A DNA stretch of 64,000 nt, from contig NZ_LAZX01000087.1 of NCBI RefSeq assembly GCF_000980895.1, positions 62,001 to 126,000 of the forward strand, written 5' to 3'. Position numbers and translations under genes: made by a program. Under the pieces are notes generated by a model. It was not told the DNA's origin and did not search any database. It worked only from the letters and a program-made list of their open reading frames with translations. The first letter of the stretch is position 1, and the number at the start of each line of letters is the position of its first letter. Shown here one piece after another: positions 17,016-28,416 of this stretch. This DNA comes from Sphingomonas sp. Ag1 (GTDB lineage Bacteria; Pseudomonadota; Alphaproteobacteria; Sphingomonadales; Sphingomonadaceae).

Positions 17016-17408
17016 CTAGGCGGCGAGGGGGCCGGCGTCGACGGGGAAGGTCTTGCCCGTCTGCTTGTCCAGCCCGCGCGCGACCCAGGTATCGAGCACC
17101 AGCGCGCCGACGACAAAGGCCAGCGTGCCCCAGGCGGCGCGGTTCTTCGGGCTGTTGCGGACGGCGGCGCCGGCGGCGGCGATATCCATGACGTCCCCGG
17201 CGGCGCGGTTCCAGACATTGGTGGCGACGGCGGGGGCGGCGAGCAGGTTGGCGCCGGCGAGCAATTCGCGTGCGCCGAATGCCTTGACCAATGTCTCATG
17301 CCCCTCGGCATCGAGCGAGCGCGTGATCCGCCGCGCCGCGACCAGCTCCGCCACGCCGAGCGCGATTGAGAACAGGCCGAGGCCGAAGCCTAACTTCTTG
17401 TAATCCAT
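17016..17408 (-). CDS. Small predicted membrane protein, hypothetical
   Basis: 130 residues beginning MDYKKLGFGLGLFSIALGVAEL, which gives an N-terminal hydrophobic helix. Further hydrophobic stretches lie near residues 50-65 and 92-108 (AAWGTLAFVVGALVLDTWVA). The segment GFGLGLFSIALGVAELVAARRITR is seen in cyclase/dehydrase-associated or DUF4267-like small proteins of alphaproteobacteria, but I cannot name the family firmly. The start at 17408 is chosen because GGAGATTA stands just before that ATG; the longer frame adds 40 unconvincing residues. It is convergent with the preceding plus-strand genes. Confidence 0.7.
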   Translation of the reverse strand: MDYKKLGFGLGLFSIALGVAELVAARRITRSLDAEGHETLVKAFGARELLAGANLLAAPAVATNVWNRAAGDVMDIAAAGAAVRNSPKNRAAWGTLAFVVGALVLDTWVARGLDKQTGKTFPVDAGPLAA

Positions 17409-17526
17409 GTTAATCTCCGAAGGCTGGGGCGTGGGACAGGGCCAACGGAGGGCGATCGCGGTGGTTCCGCTGACGATGGCGTTCGGGTGATTTCGACGCG
17501 GCGCATGGATCAGTGGGAGGTTGAAC

Positions 17527-17797
17527 ATGTCGGAGGGGATTGATCCGGATGACGCGCCGGAACTGACGGGGGAACTGGCCGAGGTGGTGGAAACGCGCGC
17601 CGGCGGAGAGGTCGTGGGGTCGGCGGCGGCTATCTCAGCCCGAAAGGCGTCGTACGCGGCGCCCGCCGCTGCGTGGCGCGAACAAGCGTCAGGTAATGCT
17701 ACAGTTCGACCCCGACGTGATCACGGCGCTTCGCGAGGGTGGGCGGGGGTGTCAGGCGCGGACGATCGGGACTCCGCGCATGGAAGTGGCATTGTGA
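17527..17797 (+). pseudogene. Frameshifted DUF4415/BrnA-type antitoxin remnant
   Basis: The first frame from the ATG at 17527 gives MSEGIDPDDAPELTGELAEV, like the N-terminus of DUF4415/BrnA antitoxins. The conserved C-terminal block appears in the neighbouring frame: LRGANKRQVMLQFDPDV followed by ITALREGGRGCQAR, close to the family's K-R-V-T-x-R-L-D-P-D-V ... G-x-G-W-Q-x-R core, with a Cys where Trp is usual. It ends at a TGA at 17795-17797. At least one +1 shift, between about 17580 and 17660, separates the halves. No BrnT toxin gene is beside it. It looks like a decayed toxin-antitoxin unit. Frame-intact reading gives a 102-residue protein with a nonsense tail. Confidence 0.6.
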
Positions 17798-17825
17798 TGC
17801 GGAGCAAATGTCGCACACTGGGCGG

Positions 17826-18281
17826 CTAGTCTCCCAGCGGTATGGCATAAATCCTAACTATGACCCAAAGCAAGGCGGCTAAAGCAACACACGACAAGGT
17901 TGCACAAAGAGCCAGCGCTGTGAGTGCCTCTGTCGAAAACGAGTCTTTTACTAATAGAGTTAACGCCGATACGACGCTAAGCGAGAACAAGCGCCAAATG
18001 TTTGACGAAACCAGATCCGGCAGCTGATAAAAAGACCTAGAGCGACGAAGTACAAGGAACGCTTCAGACTGCAAGTGAGACATGAGGAATGTGCTTCCGG
18101 CAAGCACGAATCCGAGCAATGAAGTCGCGGCGCCCAATATGGCCATACCAAGCTGCTGCCTCATCATTTCGGTGGGCATCGCAAAGGGGGAATCTATCCA
18201 GCTGACAGAATAGACACACAGTGCAGCTGAAATCGCAAAAAGCCAATCGAGGGCTGCTCGAAATTTGAAGTAGAAGTTCAT
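17826..18281 (-). CDS. Small four-TM membrane protein, second gene of an unrecognised low-GC operon
   Basis: 151 residues with four hydrophobic segments (about 10-28, 43-67, 94-111 and 119-147) and short loops; the loop after TM2 holds the charged stretch QSEAFLVLRRSRSFYQLPD. There is no enzymatic motif and no family I can name. Its ATG overlaps the stop of the upstream 302-residue gene (ATGA), so the products are probably made together. Codon use is far more AT-rich than in the flanking core genes. The size and the four-TM layout resemble phage lambda RexB (144 residues, four TM) and the KwaA component of Kiwa; this is an analogy of architecture, not sequence. Confidence 0.72.
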   Translation of the reverse strand: MNFYFKFRAALDWLFAISAALCVYSVSWIDSPFAMPTEMMRQQLGMAILGAATSLLGFVLAGSTFLMSHLQSEAFLVLRRSRSFYQLPDLVSSNIWRLFSLSVVSALTLLVKDSFSTEALTALALCATLSCVALAALLWVIVRIYAIPLGD

Positions 18282-19186
18282 AAATCTCCCGATGTGGCGG
18301 CGCTTTCTAGCTTGGGCCGCATCTGGAGATAGCTGCGATGAATCAAGCGGTAGGCTTCGTCGCTATCTAGGGCGCGCGAACGCGCGTCCCGCTTTGGAAA
18401 CATCTCGCCAACCACTAGCTTGTCTTCGAGTATGTCTACGTAACGTGTAAGGCTCGATGCGCTGTCAGTTCCGGTTGCTTTTATAACACTAAACCTTCGC
18501 CTCTCGTGCGGAGAACCTTGGATGATTTCGGCTAGCTTTAGGGCTATTGAGGACAGCTTAGCGCTGCCTGATTCAGCTGTAAGTGTCAGTCCAATTTTCT
18601 TTGTGGCGCCCATCTTTTCGGCTGAACGAATGGCTGTCGCTAGGCTTTCATGCGCCTGACGTGCAAGCTCAACTGCGTCTGGGGGAAGGTCTATATCAAG
18701 GACGCGCACGGCTCCTAGATTTCTAACAACATCTACAATGTCACGTTCAAAAAGGTTCCGGAACTTTATCGAGCCTTTTATATCGCCCTTTGCAGTCAAG
18801 TATTGCGCTAGTCGCTGAAGTTTGGGGCCTTCCGGGTTCCACTCTGCCGCGACGTGTCCATCATCGAATATGATTAGGTGGCCTAGGTCGATAAGGCCCG
18901 CCTCCTCATCAAGGTTAAGGGCTTCCAGCTTGCCGCTCTTCTCAATTTCAGGAAGGTGGTTTCTTCGTGTCCTTCCGAATCTAAGGCGAATTGGGTAGTC
19001 GAGAGAATCCGGGAACACGCATAGCCGAGCCCCGGATCTGGCATCGATAACCATGTAACGACCCTGATCGTTAAACGGTAAGTTTTCAATCTTCTCAAAG
19101 GCGCCGGGAAGAAGGTAGCCATACTCGGCAAAGTGCTCAATCCGAAAGAAGTAGATTTTACGTGCCGCGGTAGGATCGACCGACAT
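18278..19186 (-). CDS. Cytosolic protein of unknown function, first gene of an unrecognised low-GC operon
   Basis: 302 residues, soluble, no signal peptide. The N-terminal part appears beta-rich (KIYFFRIEHF, RYMVIDARSGARLCVF, GHLIIFDDGHVAAEWNPEG). A middle region has alternating helices (ELARQAHESLATAIRSAEKMGA), then LTAESGSAKLSSIALKLAEIIQG, and a C-terminal region has TRYVDILEDKLVVGEMFPKRDARSR. I recognise no catalytic motif. A 60-base sample (18541-18600) is 48% G+C by hand count, against 73% in a core sample (14581-14640), so recent transfer is likely. GAGGGGAA stands upstream of the ATG. Together with the four-TM partner it looks like a sensor-plus-membrane-effector pair, as in RexA-RexB (RexA is 279 residues); the function is inferred only from layout. 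Confidence 0.75.
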   Translation of the reverse strand: MSVDPTAARKIYFFRIEHFAEYGYLLPGAFEKIENLPFNDQGRYMVIDARSGARLCVFPDSLDYPIRLRFGRTRRNHLPEIEKSGKLEALNLDEEAGLIDLGHLIIFDDGHVAAEWNPEGPKLQRLAQYLTAKGDIKGSIKFRNLFERDIVDVVRNLGAVRVLDIDLPPDAVELARQAHESLATAIRSAEKMGATKKIGLTLTAESGSAKLSSIALKLAEIIQGSPHERRRFSVIKATGTDSASSLTRYVDILEDKLVVGEMFPKRDARSRALDSDEAYRLIHRSYLQMRPKLESAATSGDL

Positions 19187-19198
19187 CTACTTCCCCTC

Positions 19199-19223
19199 GT
19201 AGCGTATATGTATATATTGCTAC
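19199..19223. promoter_or_regulatory. AT-rich promoter-like stretch with inverted arms before the low-GC operon
   Basis: The arms GTAGC (19199-19203) and GCTAC (19219-19223) flank a 15-base A/T-rich core, 13 bases before the start codon at 19186. The core could supply a -10 element and the arms a repressor site. I see no convincing -35 element. Confidence 0.3.
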
Positions 19224-19294
19224 TTGAGCATCGTTAGCCGAAAACGCAACTCTGGAAGCAACTTGCAAGCATATGGAGCGGAAAAGAGGGCGTC

Positions 19295-22210
<2,916 letters not shown>

Positions 22211-22396
22211 GCGTTTAGTTCTACTTCCGTTCCGGTCGGGAGGATAGACCGGAGATGTAGGAAGCGGGGGCGGGGGATGCCAGCGGGTGACTGGAAGGTA
22301 TCTTTGGCGTCCCTCCCGGCAGGGTCCTGTCAGTCGTCAGCCGCTGTGGGGCGCCTCAACACCTCCAAGGCGGAACGACGAACCGGCTCGTGGCAC

Positions 22397-22427
22397 AAAA
22401 AAAGGGGGCCGGCATGGCCGACCCCCC
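22397..22427 (-). terminator. Rho-independent terminator of the TonB-dependent receptor gene
   Basis: Read on the minus strand, a G-rich arm pairs with GGCCGGCCCCC-type bases around a short loop (stem 22404-22427), followed by an uninterrupted run of seven T (22403-22397). It lies about 25 bases after the receptor stop codon. Confidence 0.88.
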
Positions 22428-22451
22428 AGATAGTCCGATCCTGTAAAGGGA

Positions 22452-25400
22452 TCAGAAGCGGGCGCGGAAGCCCGCGTAGAAGAAGCGGCCGCGGTTGTCG
22501 TAGATACCCGAGCCGGTGGTGATGCCGGTCAGACCGTACGGCGGCTTGACGTCGCCAACGTTGTTGACGCCGAAGTCGAGCGTGAAATTGTCTTCCACGT
22601 CGACGCCGAAGCGGATGTCGTTGTACACAACCGACGGATACTTGCGGATCGTCGCATAGTCCGGGTTCTGCGGCGGCTGACCGTTCACGCTGTTATAGTC
22701 TTCGAAGGTGTTCAGATACATGCCGTCGATCCAGCGGATCGTGTGGCCGAGCGTGAACTTGCCGAAGCGCAGGTCGGTGAACGCGATCACCTGATCCTTC
22801 GGATAGCTGAGCTCGCTCGTCAGGACGTTCTTGAATTCCGGACGCGACGGATCGGTGAACTGGTCGAGCTGGATCAGGTGAGTCCAGACCGCCTTGAAGT
22901 TCGCCCGCATGAAGCCGAAGTCGCGGTTATACGCGAGCTGCGTGTCGATGCCGCGCGTCTTGAAGCGGGCATAGTTCTGCGGAAGATCCTGGAACGATCC
23001 CTCGATGACCCGGAACGCTTCTTCGCCGTTCGGACCACCATTGGCGCCAGCGCGGGTGAACAGATCACAGAACTGGTTGTTCAGGTTCGGTGCGTCGTAG
23101 CACGCGTTCAAGGCCTGCTGGACCGTCGGCGACGTGATCACGTTGTTGACCGTGATGTCGTAGTAATCGACCGACAGCGACAGACCCGGCACGAAGCGCG
23201 GCGAGAAGACACCGCCCAGCGTCAGCGAGTTGGACGTTTCCGCCTCAAGCTGACGGTTGCCACCGCTCTGGATTTCCAGCGACGAAGTGTAGACGAAGTC
23301 ATAACCTGCCGGACGACCGGCCGCCTCGCAGTTCGCGGGGCGCGTTGCGGAACCAGTGTTGATGTTGCGCGCCGAGCACGGATCGTTCGGAGCAGCGGTG
23401 TAGTTCTGGCCGAGCGGCGAATACTGCTCACCCAGATACGGCGAACGCACCGAGCGCGAGTAACCACCACGCAGCAGCAGGTCGTCGACCGGGCGCCAGG
23501 TGGCATTGCCGTTCCACGCCACGACCGTGCCGACCGAACCGGTGTAGTCCGCGACGCGGGCCGCACCCGAGATGGTCAGTTCCTTGAACAGGAACACGTC
23601 CTTCAGAAGCGGGATCGACAATTCGCCGAACGCTTCCTTCACTTCGAACGCAGGCGAGCGGAAGCTCGGGATTGCGTTGTAGAAGTTGTAGCCCGCCTGA
23701 GTCAGCGGATCGAGGTCATAGGTCAGCGTTTCGCGACGATATTCGCCACCAACCGAGAAGCCGACCGGGCCACCGGGCAGTTCGAACAGCTGGCTGGAAT
23801 CACCCGCGACGAAGCCGTTGACGACCAGCTGCGTTGCCTTGCCCGATGCTTCGGTCGGCGACAGGATGTAGTTGCGCGCGGCCTGGCTGACCGAGCCCTC
23901 GCCAAACGGGTTGAGCGGGACGCAGGCGGCGATATCGGCCGCGAGCTGTGCCGGATTGCCACCCAGGTCGCTGCCGGCATAGGCGCCGTCGACCTGCGCA
24001 CGGCAGACGATCTGACCAGCGGCGTTGCGCGTCGTGTCCAGCGCCAGCAGGTAGCGCTGGGTGTTCACGTTGCCGACGATCAGATTGTTCTCGCGGTGCT
24101 CACCGTAGTTCACCGAAACTTCGTAGGTCCAGTCGTCGTTGAAATCGCCGCGGACACCACCGACGATGCGGAAGGTATCACGCTCGATCTGCTCGTCGCG
24201 GATGCCGAGGTCGAGCCAGTTGCGACGCAGGCTGAAACGATAGGTGCCGGCATCGACCTGGGCCAGCGCTGCTGCCTGGTTGGCGGCGGCGGACGCACCG
24301 CTGAATGCGGCGCCCGTGTTCGGGTTCACACCCGAAACGATCGAGTTGCGAAGCTGACCAGCGATCGTCGCGCGGGCAGCCGCGTTCAGATACGGGTTGT
24401 CGAGGCGGATGCCTTCACGGTTGACGGAGCCGGATCCCGCGTTCGAGTAGGACCGGTCGGTGAACCCTGCGATCGCCACGCCGTCGGAGAGCGTCTGGCC
24501 CTGCGAGAAGAACGGTCCGCTCTGCGAGCCGCGTGCTTCGGTGCGGACGTACTTGGCTTCGAAGAAGGGGACGAAGCCCTCAGACACTTCGAAATGGCCG
24601 AGCGCGTTGAAGACGTAACGCTTCACGTCGGGGGAAAGCGCGGTCAGGCGGCCTTCGCGGCTCGTCGTGCCATTGCCACCGATGTAGTTGCCGTTCGGGC
24701 CCAGGCCGACCCGCTCGCCGGTCTGCGGCGTCAGGTTGCCATTGCGGTCGAACAGGTAGCCGCAGGTGAAGGCCGAGCCGACGGCGTCGACGCCGCAACC
24801 CGGGTTGGCGCCCTGACGGAAGCCGAGCTGACCACCCAGCGAAATCGTCGCGCCGCGCAGGTCACGGTAGAAAACGCGATCCGGACGATCGTCGAACGCA
24901 GCGCCGGTGTCAGTGTCGACAACGATGAAGGCGTCGTTCTGACGCAGGTTCGGACGGCCCGATGCGTAATAGTCGCTCTGATGGGCGAATTCGGCGTTGA
25001 ACGCGATGTTGCCGCGGCCGTCGGCGAAGTTCTTGCCGGCGACGAGCGAGAGATACTGGTTGCCCGCATCGCCATAGTCGCTGATGCCGGTCTGACCGCG
25101 AAGCGCGATACCGTCATAGTCACGCTTCAGCTTGAAGTTGACCACACCCGCGATCGCGTCCGAACCGTAGACGGCCGACGACGCACCGCCGGTGACGACT
25201 TCGATGTTCTCGATCAGGTCGGTCGGCATCGCGTTGATGTCGACGGCGTTGCCGTTGTTGATGATGTCGGCCGACACATGGCGGCGGCCATTGACGAGCA
25301 CCAGCGTACGAGCGCGACCCAGCGAGCGCAGGTCGAGGAAGTTCACACCGCGAACGCCGAGGCCCGAGGTGGAGTTCTGCGAGCCGAGCGACGAACGGAA

Positions 25401-25688
25401 CTGCGGAAGCTGGTTCAACGCGTCGCCAACCGCGACGCGACCGGTCGAGAAAATCTGCTGCGAATCAAACGTCGTGATCGGCGTCGGCGAATCGTCGTTG
25501 GGACGACGGATACGCGAACCGGTAACGACAATCGCTTCGCCGGACTGATCAGCTTCCTGCTCACCGGTAGCGGCACCAACAGTCGACGCATCGCCGGACT
25601 GGGGCTCGCTCTGCGCCAGCGCAACGCCCGGCAACATGACGGCGGCGGTCGCCAGCGCAGTCGCTGACAACCAGTGGAAAGTACGCAT
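22452..25688 (-). CDS. TonB-dependent outer membrane receptor
   Basis: 1078 residues. A signal peptide (about 1-25, MRTFHWLSATALATAAVMLPGVALAQ) is followed by an acidic Gln/Glu-rich linker, then the plug domain beginning GEAIVVTGSRIRRPNDDSPTP and containing LVNGRRHVSADIINNGNAVDINAMPTDLIENIEVVTGGASSAVYGSDAIAGVVNF. The remainder is a 22-strand barrel ending in an aromatic, YAGFRARF. Such receptors import large substrates with TonB energy. The NNG and IRRP variants belong to the large sphingomonad group that often handles oligosaccharides or peptides; the substrate cannot be named here. The upstream 265 bases are AT-rich for this genome. A strong terminator follows. Confidence 0.92.
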   Translation of the reverse strand: MRTFHWLSATALATAAVMLPGVALAQSEPQSGDASTVGAATGEQEADQSGEAIVVTGSRIRRPNDDSPTPITTFDSQQIFSTGRVAVGDALNQLPQFRSSLGSQNSTSGLGVRGVNFLDLRSLGRARTLVLVNGRRHVSADIINNGNAVDINAMPTDLIENIEVVTGGASSAVYGSDAIAGVVNFKLKRDYDGIALRGQTGISDYGDAGNQYLSLVAGKNFADGRGNIAFNAEFAHQSDYYASGRPNLRQNDAFIVVDTDTGAAFDDRPDRVFYRDLRGATISLGGQLGFRQGANPGCGVDAVGSAFTCGYLFDRNGNLTPQTGERVGLGPNGNYIGGNGTTSREGRLTALSPDVKRYVFNALGHFEVSEGFVPFFEAKYVRTEARGSQSGPFFSQGQTLSDGVAIAGFTDRSYSNAGSGSVNREGIRLDNPYLNAAARATIAGQLRNSIVSGVNPNTGAAFSGASAAANQAAALAQVDAGTYRFSLRRNWLDLGIRDEQIERDTFRIVGGVRGDFNDDWTYEVSVNYGEHRENNLIVGNVNTQRYLLALDTTRNAAGQIVCRAQVDGAYAGSDLGGNPAQLAADIAACVPLNPFGEGSVSQAARNYILSPTEASGKATQLVVNGFVAGDSSQLFELPGGPVGFSVGGEYRRETLTYDLDPLTQAGYNFYNAIPSFRSPAFEVKEAFGELSIPLLKDVFLFKELTISGAARVADYTGSVGTVVAWNGNATWRPVDDLLLRGGYSRSVRSPYLGEQYSPLGQNYTAAPNDPCSARNINTGSATRPANCEAAGRPAGYDFVYTSSLEIQSGGNRQLEAETSNSLTLGGVFSPRFVPGLSLSVDYYDITVNNVITSPTVQQALNACYDAPNLNNQFCDLFTRAGANGGPNGEEAFRVIEGSFQDLPQNYARFKTRGIDTQLAYNRDFGFMRANFKAVWTHLIQLDQFTDPSRPEFKNVLTSELSYPKDQVIAFTDLRFGKFTLGHTIRWIDGMYLNTFEDYNSVNGQPPQNPDYATIRKYPSVVYNDIRFGVDVEDNFTLDFGVNNVGDVKPPYGLTGITTGSGIYDNRGRFFYAGFRARF

Positions 25689-25953
25689 CGACTAAAAACC
25701 CTCTTTTTTTCAATTCCCTGAATGCGGGAGAGCCCGAGAAGCCGTTTTGGCGGCTGATCGCAATAGACTGTTGTCCAAAAACGGGACTTTAAGATTTTTT
25801 GTGATAAAACTGCCACATGGCGTGCAAGCGGGTGATGGCGGCACGTTCCACGGCTGACCGCGGCTGCATGAGGGTGCGGACCCCGCCGGTGTCTTTGCCG
25901 CGGCGCGGCCCAGCGTTTGATGCGAAAAGGGCTCGCCTTGGCGGCGGCTGGGC

Positions 25954-27327
25954 TCAGCCCTCTGCGCCGTCTAGGCGGGCGAGAAGGCGCCCGAGGCGGC
26001 CGCGTTTGTAGGCGAGTGCCTGGTAGACGTAGAGGCTGGCGGCGGCCCAGCGGGTGTAGATCCACGGCTGGTTCAGGCGCCTGGCGAGCCATGCCATGCG
26101 GTGGCTCCAGCGCGCGATCGCGGCGCGGGTGCGGTAGATGGCGCGGCGGCGGGGCGGGTGGTCCGTAGCGCGGGGCGCGACGCGCTTTACCGGCGTGACG
26201 CGGCGTTTCTGCCAGGTGAGGCGATACGCCAGCCCCTCACGACGCTGGCGAAAGCCGGCGGCCTGCGTGCCGGCAATGAAATCCGCATCAACGTCCGTCA
26301 GCGCGAGACGGCCGTCGGTGATGGCGGCGGCGATGCGCGCCGCAATCTCAGGCGAACGGACGATCACCACATTGGTACCGCGGCCGTCGGAGGAATAGGG
26401 CTCCACCCAGGCGTCCCCGAAGGAGACATCGGCACATTCGGCCACGACGTCATCGCACGCATCGCAGGCGCTGTTCTGAAAGAAGCCGGCGCCCCAATCG
26501 CCATCGGCGAGGTGGAACCAGTCCTGCCAGCGGGCCGTGCCATCATCGAGCGTCAGGTGCGCGGTGTACCAATTGGCGGGGCGATCGGGATCCTTGCGGC
26601 GATACTCGACCGCGCGCACGGTGTCGCGCTCAACCCCCAGCTGCCAGGCGAAACTGTCGACAAAGGCGGCGCTTTTCATATGACCACAGAACAGGCCGAG
26701 AAGATGGGTGATGCGGTCGTTCAGGACGGGATCCTGCTCCCGCAGCAGGCTGACCGCCTTGATGAAGCAAGGCACGCCGACGATTGCGTAGCGGCCGGGG
26801 GTAACGCGGATCTCGGCCAGAACCTCCGCCAGATCGACGGGATAGTAGCGCGAGCGCGCCCCCTCCAGGATCTGATCGGCGGTGCGCGATATGCGGTAAT
26901 GGAACAGGCGATCGCCCGTTGACGGGATGACGTGCGCGACGCCGTCGATTGCCCCGGAAGCAAGCAGGTCGGCGGCGACCCAGCTGACCATGCCGCCGGA
27001 GCTGCCGCGCTCCCGAAAAGGCGGCTGATCGGCGTGGCCCACATAATTGGCCTCGTAGCGGCCGAGGCGGGGATCGTGATGCGCGGCGGGGAAGCGGGCG
27101 AGGGCGAGTTGATCCTCGTCGCGGGCGGCGGGCGAGAAGGGGCAGGTGGCCGCAAAGGCGGCGGGCGGCGGGGCGTGGCCGGCTTCGTGATCCGTCAGCG
27201 TGGCGGTGCTTGGCTTGCGCTGGCCGTAGCGGTCCCATGTCATGCCGCGGGTCGCGCAGCCACCGCAGCCGATGCACAGGCCGGATTCGACCATGTCGGC
27301 GGGGGTGAGCGCCTCAGGCGAGGGCAT
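25954..27327 (-). CDS. FrhB-type (coenzyme F420 hydrogenase beta-like) iron-sulfur flavoprotein
   Basis: 457 residues. The N-terminal cluster motif GLCIGCGGCATRGM with a further Cys in FAATCPFSP suits a 4Fe-4S centre. Next come the FrhB N-domain (GSSGGMVSWVAADLL near residue 110) and C-domain (IVGVPCFIKAVSLL, LGLFCGHMKS, CDACDDVVAECADVSFGDAW). In bacteria this family often lies beside polysaccharide pyruvyltransferases in exopolysaccharide loci. The electron acceptor and the reaction here are unknown, and F420 itself is not implied. The start at 27327 (MPSPEALTPADMVESGLCIGCGGC) overlaps the pyruvyltransferase gene end by 14 bases. A basic C-terminal tail of about 90 residues with an aromatic segment follows the core. 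Confidence 0.85.
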   Translation of the reverse strand: MPSPEALTPADMVESGLCIGCGGCATRGMTWDRYGQRKPSTATLTDHEAGHAPPPAAFAATCPFSPAARDEDQLALARFPAAHHDPRLGRYEANYVGHADQPPFRERGSSGGMVSWVAADLLASGAIDGVAHVIPSTGDRLFHYRISRTADQILEGARSRYYPVDLAEVLAEIRVTPGRYAIVGVPCFIKAVSLLREQDPVLNDRITHLLGLFCGHMKSAAFVDSFAWQLGVERDTVRAVEYRRKDPDRPANWYTAHLTLDDGTARWQDWFHLADGDWGAGFFQNSACDACDDVVAECADVSFGDAWVEPYSSDGRGTNVVIVRSPEIAARIAAAITDGRLALTDVDADFIAGTQAAGFRQRREGLAYRLTWQKRRVTPVKRVAPRATDHPPRRRAIYRTRAAIARWSHRMAWLARRLNQPWIYTRWAAASLYVYQALAYKRGRLGRLLARLDGAEG

Positions 27328-28411
27328 GATCAAGGAAGCGCGCCGAGCTGGCCCGCTCCGTCGCGAGGCGATCGGGCAGGCCGGCGGGGAGGGCGCCGAG
27401 GCGGTCGGCGAAATCATCGTTGCTCACCGCCGCCGTGACGAGGTGCCGTTCGAGGCCAAGCATGTTGGTGAGATCCTGCACCTTGTTGCGGCGATAGGGT
27501 GAGGCGGCGCAGACGAACGGGCGGTGGTGTCGGATCGCAAAGACGCAGCCGTGGAAGAAATTGGTCGCGACTGCGGCGGCACCGGCGAACAGAGCGGAAA
27601 ATTCGGCCGGGCCGGCATCGATCCTGCCCTCGTCCGCGATCGGGCTGGGGTAGCCTACCGCGACCAGGCGGGTGTCGCTGCGATCGGCCCAGCGCCGCAG
27701 CTGCGCGGTGTACCAGTCGGGGAAGCTGTGGCCGTAGATGAGGGCGTAGCGGCCCGGACCTGAGGCTGCAGCGTCGGGAATGACGCCGGGAAACTGGAGG
27801 CAGGGATCGAGCACGAGGGGCGGGCCGGCCGCAGCCTTCCCCCGGTCCGCGGCAAGCGGGGCGAGCAGGGCGCGGCTGTTCTCGTCGCGCACCGACAGCG
27901 CATCGAAACGGCGAAGTCGATCGAGCCACGGGCCGTCGATGCCGTCGGCCACGTCGTGGTTGCCGACGCTGGCGGCGTAGGAGACGAGCCGATCGGTGGG
28001 GAGGCGATCACCGAAGAAGATCGGCTCGCCCGAATACCAGGGGTGGCGGAAGTTCCAGACTTCATCGCTGCCGACCACCACGGCGTCATAATGCGGGGCC
28101 TGCGCCGGGTTTCGCAGCGGGAAGGGCGGCGACAGGGGCAAGGCGTCTACCGCGGCGATCAAGGCGCGGGTCTTGCGGCCAAGCGCCGCGAAATGTCGCG
28201 GATCGGTGCGCGTCGGCAGGGTCGGCTGAAAGGCGTTGCGCGCCTCGCGCCATTCCACGCAGCGCGAGCGGTGATCCAGCAGTTCGGCATCCAGCCCGCG
28301 CGCGCGCAGCCCCTCCACCAGGCAGCGCGCCTGCCAGTAGGAGCCGTAGTTGATCGAGCGGTGGAAGGTCAGGACACCGACCTTGCGTGGACCTCCCGGG
28401 CGCGCCGCCAT
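27314..28411 (-). CDS. Polysaccharide pyruvyl transferase family protein
   Basis: 365 residues. The GT-B-like PS_pyruv_trans fold is suggested by the N-terminal VGVLTFHRSINYGSYWQARCL (H/N-x-G-S/N-x-L/W), the central YDAVVVGSDEVWNF with RLVSYAASVGN, and the C-terminal AVATNFFHGCVFAIRHHRPFVCA. These enzymes add ketal-linked pyruvate to sugars using phosphoenolpyruvate, giving surface glycans negative charge. The start at 28411 (MAARPGGPRKVGVLTF) is chosen because upstream codons overlap the oxidoreductase gene. It ends 14 bases inside the FrhB-type gene. The co-occurrence of the two families is common in exopolysaccharide loci. Confidence 0.87.
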   Translation of the reverse strand: MAARPGGPRKVGVLTFHRSINYGSYWQARCLVEGLRARGLDAELLDHRSRCVEWREARNAFQPTLPTRTDPRHFAALGRKTRALIAAVDALPLSPPFPLRNPAQAPHYDAVVVGSDEVWNFRHPWYSGEPIFFGDRLPTDRLVSYAASVGNHDVADGIDGPWLDRLRRFDALSVRDENSRALLAPLAADRGKAAAGPPLVLDPCLQFPGVIPDAAASGPGRYALIYGHSFPDWYTAQLRRWADRSDTRLVAVGYPSPIADEGRIDAGPAEFSALFAGAAAVATNFFHGCVFAIRHHRPFVCAASPYRRNKVQDLTNMLGLERHLVTAAVSNDDFADRLGALPAGLPDRLATERASSARFLDHALA

Positions 28412-28416
28412 GCCGT

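Noticed and set aside
17521-17829. A functional 102-residue protein at the antitoxin remnant
   Set aside because: The second half of this frame does not look like protein, whereas the neighbouring frame restores the DUF4415 core. A pseudogene is the better reading.
22743-25667. A 974-residue plus-strand open frame opposite the TonB-dependent receptor
   Set aside because: It is the exact antisense of the receptor gene, with Arg/Val/Asp-rich unpatterned sequence, as GC-rich antisense frames usually are. No domain or start signal is visible.
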